From assembly GCA_015661395.1 (NCBI GenBank), contig JACWML010000001.1, forward strand, positions 83,273 through 126,057: a DNA stretch of 42,785 bases, given 5' to 3'. Position 1 is the stretch's first letter. Every line of letters starts with the position of its first letter. This document shows positions 16,621 to 24,033 of this stretch, piece by piece. The notes beneath the pieces were generated by a model. That model had not been told where the DNA came from. It was given only the letters and a program-made list of their open reading frames with translations, and did no database searches. Origin of the DNA: Methanomicrobia archaeon. GTDB lineage: Archaea; Halobacteriota; Bog-38; Methanoflorentales; Methanoflorentaceae. The translations under genes and the position numbers were made by a program.

Positions 16621-17235
16621 GTGGCTTGAGAGCCGGCCGGAAAAGACTGTGGAGCCTGCGGAACGGCCACGTGCGAGCAATTTCTTTCGCACGTCCGCGC
16701 TGGAGAGAAATCGTACAAAGATTGTCCTTACTACGAGACAGAAGAGGGCGTGCGAAGGGAAGCTCCAACCTACTCCGGGACTGACGTCCTAGGGAATGAA
16801 TACGATTTCGTGCTCCGCCCTTTGCCGGGCGAGCCCTCGGCGCGCAAATTCATCGTTCCGTTTCGCGCCGATTTGGTGGAGCGCTGGGACATTACAGCAG
16901 GAGACCTCGTGACTGGTCGTCCCGCCGGTCCAGGATGCCCGTTGTATCACGCTCTCCGGGTTCTCTCTGCCAACCCCGTAACGGGAGTTCTCGAGTGCCA
17001 TACGCTGGGCCCGCTTGCTGCTCGAAAAGAAAAGTCACACGACGTTCAAGCCTATAACGTGCACGCGTTCGAGGGCATAGCAGAGGTCATTCGCCACGCA
17101 CCAGTTATTGGGAAGAGGCAACGCTTCTTGCCTGGATACTGCATGATCAATCTCTCGCATACCGCAGTTGTGAACATGGTCCTCAACAAGCGTGCGGGAA
17201 TTCACGTGCGGCTTGAGGACATACGGATTTTGTAG
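16621..17235 (+). CDS. 4Fe-4S domain protein with TGA near its start
   Basis: The frame reads GTG GCT TGA and then EPAGKDCGACGTATCEQFLS and KSYKDCPYYE. The four cysteines (C-x2-C-x4-C-x16-C) match the small Fe-S domain of corrinoid Fe-S proteins and RnfB (PF04060 type), so the segment after TGA is clearly coding, although annotation tools would begin at GTG 16750 and lose the cluster. The remaining ~150 residues (FVLRPLPGEPSARKFIVPFR, FLPGYCMINLSHTAVVNMVL) form a domain I do not recognise. No ATG, GTG or TTG in frame lies between TGA and the first cysteine. One base less between TTG 16626 and GAG 16630 would give a clean start MEPAGKDC. So TGA readthrough, a mutation or a base error are all open. 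Confidence 0.75.
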
Positions 17236-17471
17236 TGGCGAATCCGACAAGCTACTAGGCTAGTCTTGCGCTGTCGTACGTGGTTCGCGGAGCCGGACTC
17301 GCAGCTTTTTTATAGATTATCGCAGCTGAGCTCTTTTTGGCTAGTGCTAAAACTGAAATCACAAGCAAGACGTACTCGGGATCTGGAAGACAACTTCCAA
17401 CGGGGTTTTTTTGCGGTGTGCTTGCCACAAAGTTGTCCAAGTGGCGATTACAGTCGTCGTTCGTCAACGCC
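17236..17471. terminator. convergent gap with oligo-T runs
   Basis: The Fe-S gene and larE face each other here. Plus-strand T runs at about 17307-17313 (CTTTTTTAT), 17332-17337 and 17404-17411 (GGTTTTTTTGC) fit archaeal oligo-T termination of the ATPase-GTPase-Fe-S transcript. No gene is visible in the gap. Confidence 0.45.
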
Positions 17472-18284
17472 CTAACGCGCCTCTACAGACTTTCGTTTTA
17501 CGGAACTCACGGCAACGTCCATGCTGCCCGATCGGAACCACTCGAGATCTAACGTCAAATAGGTAAACCCGAGTTGCACGAACGTCTCGGCTAGTTTGGA
17601 GGAGTGTGTGATGACTTTTTCGGCCTCTTCAATGTCGACTTCAATGCGAGCGAGGCCATTGTGATCTTTAACTTTAGCTTTCGTGATTCCTGCGGCCTTT
17701 AACGCACGTTCAGCTTCTCTCACTCTCTCGATCCTTTCTGGCGTTATGGTAGTGCCGTAGGGAAATGAAGTGAGAAGGCACGCGACTGACGGTGCATCCG
17801 CATTCGGCAAGCCGAGTTTGCGTGCGAAGTTTCTTACCTCATCTTTGGTGCTCTCGATCAAAGGAGACACAATGCCAAGTTCTCGTAACGCTTTCAGGCC
17901 GGGCCTGTACCCCGTAAGATCAGAAGCATTGGTACCATCCATTACCGCATTGAGATGTAGTTCATCGGAGAAGTCGCGCAACGTCCGAAAAACCAACTTC
18001 TTGCAGTAGTAACACCGTTCAGGATCGTTCTGCTTCACTTCGAATGTAGTCAACGGATTGAGGGCAATCACTATGTGACGAATGCCGATCTCGTTGGCGA
18101 TCGCAGCCGCGTGCTCGACCTCGCCGTGATGAAGCGCACCGTTATCTACCGTTACGGCCACTGTTGCATCTCCAAAAGCCCGTTTGGCAAGCGCGGCAAC
18201 GACCGAGCTATCAACGCCGCCAGAAAAGGCTATCAGTGCGCTTTCGTGCGAGCGTATATTAGCACACAGCTCTTTCAAGTTCAT
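17472..18284 (-). CDS. larE: LarE-like sacrificial sulfur transferase
   Basis: LarE activates a carboxylated pyridinium with ATP and inserts sulfur to make the nickel-pincer cofactor; some forms give up their own cysteine sulfur, others carry a 4Fe-4S cluster. The PP-loop SGGVDSSVVAAL (about 21-32), DNGALHHGEVEHA, NDPERCYYCKKLVF, DGTNASDLTGYRPG and PLIESTKDEVR are all present. The family cysteine lies in SVACLLTSFPYGTTIT, where the usual arginine (SRFPYG) is replaced by Ser, giving TSFPYG. At 270 residues it is of normal length. No larB, larC or larA gene is in the window, so it may serve another thiolation. Start ATG 18284; the divergent radical SAM gene lies 375 bases away. Confidence 0.9.
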   Translation of the reverse strand: MNLKELCANIRSHESALIAFSGGVDSSVVAALAKRAFGDATVAVTVDNGALHHGEVEHAAAIANEIGIRHIVIALNPLTTFEVKQNDPERCYYCKKLVFRTLRDFSDELHLNAVMDGTNASDLTGYRPGLKALRELGIVSPLIESTKDEVRNFARKLGLPNADAPSVACLLTSFPYGTTITPERIERVREAERALKAAGITKAKVKDHNGLARIEVDIEEAEKVITHSSKLAETFVQLGFTYLTLDLEWFRSGSMDVAVSSVKRKSVEAR

Positions 18285-18324
18285 GGTTTTTTGTGACTAG
18301 TGGCCCGCGGGCCGTCTCTGCGGC

Positions 18325-18366
18325 ATCAGGTCGACATTCTCACTTCTGCTTGCACGTCGACCTGAT
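18325..18366. repeat. 11-bp perfect inverted repeat upstream of larE
   Basis: ATCAGGTCGAC at 18325-18335 and GTCGACCTGAT at 18356-18366 are exact reverse complements around a 20-base pyrimidine-rich loop. It sits 40-80 bases before the larE start and could be a regulatory hairpin in its leader or a protein-binding site. Confidence 0.75.
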
Positions 18367-18412
18367 TTCGATATAACGTTGCTGATCACAACAATTCTTG
18401 TAACGAACTCAG

Positions 18413-18450
18413 CATATATCTAGTGCAATTCACCATATATGTAGCGCAAT
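18413..18450. promoter_or_regulatory. two 17-bp direct repeats at 21-bp spacing, candidate operator
   Basis: CATATATCTAGTGCAAT (18413-18429) and CATATATGTAGCGCAAT (18434-18450) agree at 15 of 17 positions and are exactly 21 bases apart, two helical turns, so a protein could bind both on one face of the DNA. They lie between divergent larE and the radical SAM gene. The rest of the 375-base gap shows no gene. Confidence 0.65.
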
Positions 18451-18659
18451 AGACGAGAATCTTCATGGTTCCAACGAAGGGAACCGCCAGTAAAGCAGCT
18501 CAAGATCCTCCTTCTAGTGATAGCATGGCGACCTTTCGGGATGCTGGGCGACGCGGCTGGGGGGCCGAGCCAAGCCCAGTGGATGCTCAATAGAAACTTT
18601 AATTGCAGCGTGCGCAAACCACTTAATGATGCGATCGCGATTGACCAGTTCGTGGGCAT

Positions 18660-19667
18660 ATGAAAGCACAAGCAACAGACAAAAGCGCAGAAATTAAAGC
18701 CTTTCTTATTGCGCAAGGAGGCGTTGACATTGATGAGCGCGTACTTGGACGCATTACGACTCCTGCTTCGGGGCCGGGCGCAGGGCTAACATCGTTCTTT
18801 CTACGATTTGACGGTCACCGCGTACGCCTGGGAATAAAACATAATTCCCGGCTTAAGGCATCACTTGAAGGAGATGAAGTGGTGATCCGAGACCACGAAA
18901 AAGAAATCGTTCGTGGATGCCTTGAGGATGCCATCGCGCACTGCCCCGAACAAGCGTATATCACGGTAAGCGAAGTATGCATCTTCGATTGCCAGTACTG
19001 CCCCGTGCCTCTCCTCGGGGGCTCTGTAAAAGATCGCGACGATGTTGAAACGGCGATTGAGCGAATTCTCGCTGATCCGAAGCTCGCCGGCAAACTAAAA
19101 GCCATTGCACTTACGTCTGGAGTAGAAGAGTCACCACAAAGCGAAGTTGAGCGGATCGCAGTCATAGTCAGCGCCCTGAAAGAAAAATACGATCTGCCCA
19201 TCGGAGTATCCGTTTATCCGACACCGAGTTCTACGAGACTTTTGAAGGACGCTGGAGCTGATGAGATAAAGTACAACGTCGAAACGATGGATCCTCAGCT
19301 CTTTCAGACAATGTGCCCTGGACTTTCGCTCGAATTCATTCTGCACGCCCTCAAAGACGCCGTAGAGGTCTTCGGCAGAAATAAAGTCTTTTCGAACATC
19401 CTCGTCGGCTTGGGCGAGGATGATGACTCGATTATCGACGGCATGGAAGAACTGACCAACATGGGCGTGATCCCGATGTTGAGGGCCGCAGTTGAGCATC
19501 CGTTACGTCCAGAAGCCGGGATACGACGGCCTGATGCCGATAGACTCTTGCGATTATCGCGAAAGGAACGCGAACTGCTAGACAAACACGAGCTGAGGGC
19601 TGACGTCGCGCAAACGATGTGCGCGCCGTGTACGGGCTGCGATCTTGTACCGCACCGGGACGTCTAG
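18660..19667 (+). CDS. radical SAM enzyme with C-terminal cysteine cluster
   Basis: The radical SAM cluster motif is C-IFD-C-QY-C, in TVSEVCIFDCQYCPVPLLGG (about residue 105), preceded by an N-terminal ~90-residue domain (GLTSFFLRFDGHRVRLGIKH). Later blocks ALTSGVEESPQSEVERI, DEIKYNVETMD, FSNILVGLGEDDDSI and RAAVEHPLRPEAGIR follow a biotin/lipoyl-synthase-like barrel. The C-terminus MCAPCTGCDLVPH offers three cysteines for a second cluster. I do not know the substrate. 335 residues; ATG 18660. Methanogen genomes carry many such enzymes for cofactor synthesis, and the divergent larE hints at cofactor thiolation, but this is only context. Confidence 0.88.
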   Translation: MKAQATDKSAEIKAFLIAQGGVDIDERVLGRITTPASGPGAGLTSFFLRFDGHRVRLGIKHNSRLKASLEGDEVVIRDHEKEIVRGCLEDAIAHCPEQAYITVSEVCIFDCQYCPVPLLGGSVKDRDDVETAIERILADPKLAGKLKAIALTSGVEESPQSEVERIAVIVSALKEKYDLPIGVSVYPTPSSTRLLKDAGADEIKYNVETMDPQLFQTMCPGLSLEFILHALKDAVEVFGRNKVFSNILVGLGEDDDSIIDGMEELTNMGVIPMLRAAVEHPLRPEAGIRRPDADRLLRLSRKERELLDKHELRADVAQTMCAPCTGCDLVPHRDV

Positions 19668-19719
19668 CACTGACATACATCCGTCCAAATGAGTGCTGCG
19701 CACAAGGAAAGAGAGCGGC

Positions 19720-20415
19720 ATGGCCCCTAAACCGAGTTTACACAGGCTGCCCGCACCATTGACCTTTTACGTGCGGATAAATGCACTCTCCGAGTCGCAC
19801 TTAAGGCAGGTCGCAAAGCTCAAGGGTGTCTATGGCCCGGATCTGTTGCGGGATCTTTCGCAATGGAAGTGGGACTATCCGCCAGCCGGCGACAACGCCG
19901 TGTGGGCTTCTATATTGCTCAACGCACTGCGCCCTGAGGAATGGGCCATTGCATGCCTCCGTCCCGATATGGTGAAAGACAGCGTCGTGCACGGGTGCGA
20001 GATCTTCGCGTCGTACGTGGTGCAGCGCAGCAGGATCCTCCCTCAGTGGGTGATCGCCGCATTCTGGTGGGAAAGCATAGCCGCGCAGGGGGAGATGTCT
20101 GCGGAAGACCTCGCGCTCCTCATCGAGGGTTGGAAAGATCGTTTTCAGAATGCGGTATCGTGGTGGATGGAGCGAGGCACAAACCCCCCCAATGCGCTCC
20201 CGCGCGAGCGAGACGAAGCGCTTCTCTGGCGGTGCTTTTATAGCGACTTGTGGCACTCAGGAGCACTCGATGAGCAGACCAACACCATAAGCCCTATGCT
20301 CAAGCTGTCCGGCACACGCGTAGTGCTAGGAGGGCACAAAAGCCGAGGCAGGCTTCCGTCCGCGGTGCAAGCAGGGATCGCCAAATATGTGTTAAGAGAG
20401 CCTGATGAAAACTAA
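19720..20415 (+). CDS. soluble protein of unknown function, tryptophan-rich
   Basis: I do not recognise this 231-residue protein. The start ATG 19720 follows AAGGAAAG; an open frame reaches GTG 19693 without a ribosome site. Features are a proline-rich start (LHRLPAPLTFYVRINAL), a helical middle with many tryptophans (QWKWDYPPAGDNAVWASILL, AAFWWESIAAQ, SWWMERG, RCFYSDLWHS) and a basic C-terminus GGHKSRGRLPSAVQAGIAKY. No membrane segment, signal or metal motif is evident. Codon choice matches the neighbours and the frame is clean. It starts about 50 bases after the radical SAM gene and may share its transcript, so it could be the substrate or partner of that enzyme. Confidence 0.75.
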   Translation: MAPKPSLHRLPAPLTFYVRINALSESHLRQVAKLKGVYGPDLLRDLSQWKWDYPPAGDNAVWASILLNALRPEEWAIACLRPDMVKDSVVHGCEIFASYVVQRSRILPQWVIAAFWWESIAAQGEMSAEDLALLIEGWKDRFQNAVSWWMERGTNPPNALPRERDEALLWRCFYSDLWHSGALDEQTNTISPMLKLSGTRVVLGGHKSRGRLPSAVQAGIAKYVLREPDEN

Positions 20416-20573
20416 ATAACGAATGTGCGCCTAAAGATCAGTGTTCAACCGTCTTGGAAACTCTGTGTCGATCTCGAGATCCAGGGCGGGAAATCTGCAG
20501 CTAGTGCTTGAAATGTACAGAACTCAGTCCGCGCCGAAAAAAAATCCTCTCAGCTTCGCGGACAGCCTCACAT

Positions 20574-20930
20574 TCACAAGTTAGCTGAGTAGTCTGTTAT
20601 CCCCAATTTGTTGCCAAACGGATCTTCAAACTCGACTGCCCGTCCGGTCGCTATCAAAAACGGCCCTGAAAAAAACTTAAGACCTCGTTGCTTCAAGCGC
20701 TCGTACTCTTCTTCAACGTCGTCTACTACAAACCAGATCGTTGGTCGGGCGTCAGGAAACTGGTGTACGTCCTTCAAAATAAGTGCAGGTTCTTGACTTC
20801 CGACGGCAAATGCTATCATACCTTCATTCGAGAGATCAAATTTCACAGGAAGTCTTAGCACGCGGTTGTAAAATTCTTTGGCCGCTTTTAAGTCAGTTGC
20901 CGGCAAGAAGAAATTATCGTAGTCTCTCAT
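20574..20930 (-). CDS. VOC superfamily (glyoxalase/bleomycin-resistance fold) protein
   Basis: The 118 residues contain the paired beta-alpha-beta-beta-beta units of the vicinal oxygen chelate fold: NFFLPATDLKAAKEFYNRVL, then FAVGSQEPALILKD, TIWFVVDDVEEEYERLKQRG and GRAVEFEDPFGNKLGITDY. The ending EFEDPFGNKLGI supplies a usual metal ligand glutamate, but the first-strand ligand histidine is replaced (FFLPATD), so catalytic activity is uncertain. ATG 20930 has GAGGG with a six-base gap before it. It stands alone between convergent genes. A small-molecule binding or isomerase role is likely; substrate unknown. Confidence 0.88.
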   Translation of the reverse strand: MRDYDNFFLPATDLKAAKEFYNRVLRLPVKFDLSNEGMIAFAVGSQEPALILKDVHQFPDARPTIWFVVDDVEEEYERLKQRGLKFFSGPFLIATGRAVEFEDPFGNKLGITDYSANL

Positions 20931-21212
20931 TTGTGTCCCTCTTCAGATCATCCGTATCGAGCTCATTCTGCGTTTTTCACTATTAAAACTACGCTCGGGT
21001 CGAGAAGCATGTCGTTGATTACTATTCCGTGGACCACGGCGATTTTGTGGATGGATTTGCGATCAGCTGGGGTCCGCACAGAAACGCGTGAAAGGCGATT
21101 CTACGATAGCTTGCTTCGTCTCTTTGAGATCCGAACACATGAAATGACAGAAAAAGGAGAGACGATATCGCAGCGGCGGCGATTTTTGGCCATGACATTG
21201 AAAACGGTTACG
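20931..21212. other. gap without a recognisable gene
   Basis: Both strands have short open frames here (for example plus 20931-21284) but with no family resemblance, no ribosome site and overlap into the acyltransferase gene. I see no RNA fold. Confidence 0.4.
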
Positions 21213-22313
21213 TCAACGTGCCAGTGTTTGGACGGTTCGATCTGCCGCTCGTTGGAAAGCGTACCCGAACAAGCACGACGCTGATACGCCAATGATCGTA
21301 AGCAGCATATCCCGCGGAAACCCTACAGGTAAGTGCATACCGGTGAAGATGGTGTTCAAGCCCGCTAAGATCAGAGGGTTGAATAGAAAGATAGTATACG
21401 AAGCATACGAAATGAACAAAAGCGTTGGGACAAGCTTGGTCAAAGAAATTAGGTAGCTGGCGAAATAGTAGAGCAACGGCATGAACAACAACACCATTGC
21501 GTTCAGTACCAGGAATAAGCTGATGTCGGCGTAAGGGCCAAACTGCCCGGCGTTGAATACATAGGTCGGATCACTGGGTAGTTGATGACTATATATTGCG
21601 ACATGCACGGTCACTAGGGCAGTCAATACTAGAGCAGCTCCGACAAAAGTTCTCCGCTTATCCAGCAGTAGCTTGGTATGAAATGTGCTCGCTGCAATTC
21701 CGCTAACGAAGATAAAATAGTACAAGAAGAATCGCGTATCAACAATGCCAAAACTGAGCCTCATCGCCAGAAATAATGCGAATATTGCGGCTGATATTAA
21801 AAGCAACCTGACTTTGTTGTTTGATCCGTAGCGCATCATGAGCGGATAAATCAAGTAGCAGAGCAATATGACGCCGACGAACCAAAACATGTAGAAGTCT
21901 GGCACGTAGCGGGGAGCTAGGAGGCCCTGTAGTCCCAATGCATAGATGAGGACCTGCGAAGAGGAAAGTGAAAAATGCGATTGCGAGGGAAGTAGTATAA
22001 ATGCGCCGACAGCCAGGGCCAAAGCAACCAGATAGAGCGGATAGATGCGAAGCAGCCTCTTTTTGAAGAAACTCGCAACGTCGCTCCAAGCATTAAACTT
22101 CCTGTTGTTGTAGCCGAGGACAAAACCTGACAAGAAGAAAAAGGTTCCTAAACCGAACAGCACGAGATACGTGCCCAAGACGTTGTTCCACCCGAAGAGG
22201 TTTGAGTGGAAATAGTAACTGAGATGGGAGGCCACAATCATCAAGATGGCGACGGCTCTGACAGCATCGAGTTCCAATAGTCGCTTGCGCGTTGTTGACG
22301 GGTGTTTGCTCAT
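21213..22313 (-). CDS. membrane acyltransferase (acyltransferase 3 family)
   Basis: This family O-acylates sugars of surface polysaccharides using a membrane acyl donor. From ATG 22313 the protein begins MSKHPSTTRKRLLELDAVRA and shows ELDAVRAVAILMIVASHLSYYFH, with the active histidine after the first helix, then FGLGTFFFLSGFVLGY and the arginine-rich FFKKRLLRIYPLYL, all family hallmarks. About ten helices follow over 366 residues, which is the usual size. The frame is open to 22763, but the extra part is low-quality sequence without family similarity, so I do not include it. Together with the glycosyltransferase and epimerase genes elsewhere in the window it suggests decorated surface glycans. 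Confidence 0.9.
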   Translation of the reverse strand: MSKHPSTTRKRLLELDAVRAVAILMIVASHLSYYFHSNLFGWNNVLGTYLVLFGLGTFFFLSGFVLGYNNRKFNAWSDVASFFKKRLLRIYPLYLVALALAVGAFILLPSQSHFSLSSSQVLIYALGLQGLLAPRYVPDFYMFWFVGVILLCYLIYPLMMRYGSNNKVRLLLISAAIFALFLAMRLSFGIVDTRFFLYYFIFVSGIAASTFHTKLLLDKRRTFVGAALVLTALVTVHVAIYSHQLPSDPTYVFNAGQFGPYADISLFLVLNAMVLLFMPLLYYFASYLISLTKLVPTLLFISYASYTIFLFNPLILAGLNTIFTGMHLPVGFPRDMLLTIIGVSASCLFGYAFQRAADRTVQTLAR

Positions 22314-22820
22314 TTGAACGGAACGTATGGAGACAGCTTCAAAGGAATAGAGCAAGACAGGGAGAAGAAAAAAGGCTTTGACCGCTCTCGAAAACCCGGC
22401 TCTTTCCTTTAGTCCCCCTCTTTTTTGCGCACCCGGTAACACTCGATGTAGTTCCTGCCCCGTCCAAGGGTCATGATAGCTGCGGCGTGTCAGCGCGACT
22501 CCGCGGTGAGATTTTTTCGACTGCAACCATCGTGGACCTAGAACCAGAAGCACGTCTCGATAACGACCAGCTGGCCCCTGAGTGCCCAGTATTATGAACA
22601 CTGCCTTCCGGGCATTCACGAAGGTGTAATAACGCAAGTTTAGTGAGCGTTGAGCGCGGAGACCGAGAAAACCTGACGTCGTCCAACGCGTTCCAGCTGA
22701 ACAGCAGGAGGGGATATGTGGGAAAGCTCGCGCGAACGAGTCTCCCCGACAATCCCCTTTCACATCTGTTCAGTTGTCGTGACTCTCTTTCGTTCAGTTG
22801 TCGTTTCAGAGGTTGCTATT
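22314..22820. other. 507-base gap with a 13-bp direct repeat, no clear gene
   Basis: The minus frame remains open through this gap but its product (cysteine- and arginine-rich, no motif) is unconvincing. The only clear structure is the repeat GTTCAGTTGTCGT near its right end. Confidence 0.4.
22768..22804. repeat. 13-bp direct repeat, 24-bp period
   Basis: GTTCAGTTGTCGT is found exactly at 22768-22780 and 22792-22804. It lies just downstream of the DUF2318 gene (minus strand) and could be a binding site pair for the gene further down or a small duplication. Confidence 0.6.
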
Positions 22821-23342
22821 TCACGTCTTGAATGCTGATTCCTTAGTCGTCAGGTCTGAGGTCTTGATGACAACAGAATTGCCGCTGATGCTCATCGGCA
22901 GATGGCTTGGCGAGCAACCGCCGCTCACGTTAGCCGTTCCGATGGTGTTTATCGCAAAGTGCTTGCCACAGTTGTTGCACACCACGTCGTTGCCAGATTG
23001 CTTATACCCCTTTGGACCGCAGACATCGCACGTGTCAAAAGCCACGTGGACGTTGCCATCAGTGCCCTTTACCGCAAAGAACTTGATTGCCGTTCCATTT
23101 GAATCGTAGGTGTAGAAGGAAAGGGTCTTGGTGATGTTGGACACAGGGATTTTGACGACACCTTGCGCCGGCGAGAGGTCAGTAGCCTGCGGGTTGCCAT
23201 TACCAGCGTTCCCAATGCCATTTAGCAAACCTCCGGCGCTAGACAACACAACGAACCCCCCGCCTGCAACTAAAACTGCGGCGACGGCTATCGCTGCGAG
23301 CAATTTTGTGTTCGTTCCTTTCTTTTTTTGATCATTCACCAT
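22821..23342 (-). CDS. secreted or membrane-anchored DUF2318 protein
   Basis: DUF2318 proteins carry a cysteine-rich region thought to bind metal or an Fe-S cluster outside the membrane. From ATG 23342 (GGAG six bases before) the 173 residues show one N-terminal membrane anchor (LLAAIAVAAVLVAGGGFVVL, about 12-31), a Gly/Asn linker, then FFAVKGTDGNVHVAFDTCDV, CGPKGY, VVCNNCGKHFAINTIG and GGCSPSHLP. The CDVC, CNNC and GGC cysteines are the family signature. The gene overlaps the end of the ABC ATPase gene by 11 bases and is the third gene of the operon 25330-22821, so it likely works with the transporter, for example as a metal acceptor or cargo handler. Confidence 0.9.
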   Translation of the reverse strand: MVNDQKKKGTNTKLLAAIAVAAVLVAGGGFVVLSSAGGLLNGIGNAGNGNPQATDLSPAQGVVKIPVSNITKTLSFYTYDSNGTAIKFFAVKGTDGNVHVAFDTCDVCGPKGYKQSGNDVVCNNCGKHFAINTIGTANVSGGCSPSHLPMSISGNSVVIKTSDLTTKESAFKT

Positions 23343-24033
23343 TTCTGTCTCCTCCAGATTTAAAATCCTGCTCCACGCTCCCGTCGACAATCCGGATCGT
23401 CCGATCTCCAAGCTCGCTTATGTCCGGATTATGCGTGACGAGGACGATCGCGCGGCCTTCTGCGTGTAATCGTTGAATCATTTGCAACACCACATTCCCG
23501 TTCGTTTGATCGAGATTGCCGGTCGGCTCATCAGCAAGAAGGATAGCTGGTTCGTTGACGAGGGCTCTTGCGATACACACACGCTGCTGTTCACCGCCAG
23601 ACAGGTGTGCTGGCGGGTGGTCGAGCCGGTGCTCCAAGCCGACGTTTTTGAGGGCATCCACTGCTTTCGTCTCATCAGGGCTGCCATGGTAATACTGCGC
23701 CAGCATGACGTTCTCAAGCGCGGTGAGATAAGGAACGAGATGATATTGCTGGAAGATGAGCCCAACGTTCTCCCGTCTCAACCGCGTCAGCGCCGCCTGA
23801 CCGACCCCTGTGACCTCTTTTCCAGCGATGCGCACGATTCCGCTCGTTGGTAGGTCCAAGCACCCGATGATGTTAAGCAGCGTGGTCTTTCCCGATCCCG
23901 AAGGCCCCATGATCGTGGTCCACTGGTCCTTCTCGAAAGAGAGGGTTACTTCGTTGAGGGCTCTCGTCCCCCCGCCATACACCTTTGTGACCTTCTCCAG
24001 ACTGATCAGTTCTTCGTCCATTCGATCATTCAC
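23332..24033 (-). CDS. ABC transporter ATPase, MacB/LolD type
   Basis: Motifs are Walker [17 protein letters not shown] (about 39-54), Q-loop [15 protein letters not shown], signature [19 protein letters not shown], Walker [13 protein letters not shown] and the histidine of VLVTHNPDI, the full LolD/MacB pattern used with FtsX-type permeases. 233 residues. The GTG at 24033 overlaps the permease stop; ATG 24021 ([11 protein letters not shown]) may be the real start. It powers the permease encoded just upstream and is co-transcribed with the DUF2318 gene. Confidence 0.93.
   Translation of the reverse strand: MNDRMDEELISLEKVTKVYGGGTRALNEVTLSFEKDQWTTIMGPSGSGKTTLLNIIGCLDLPTSGIVRIAGKEVTGVGQAALTRLRRENVGLIFQQYHLVPYLTALENVMLAQYYHGSPDETKAVDALKNVGLEHRLDHPPAHLSGGEQQRVCIARALVNEPAILLADEPTGNLDQTNGNVVLQMIQRLHAEGRAIVLVTHNPDISELGDRTIRIVDGSVEQDFKSGGDRNGE

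Noticed and set aside
22314-22763. 150-residue N-terminal extension of the acyltransferase
   Set aside because: The membrane family starts near residue 1 of the shorter form; the extension is of poor composition and has no ribosome site.
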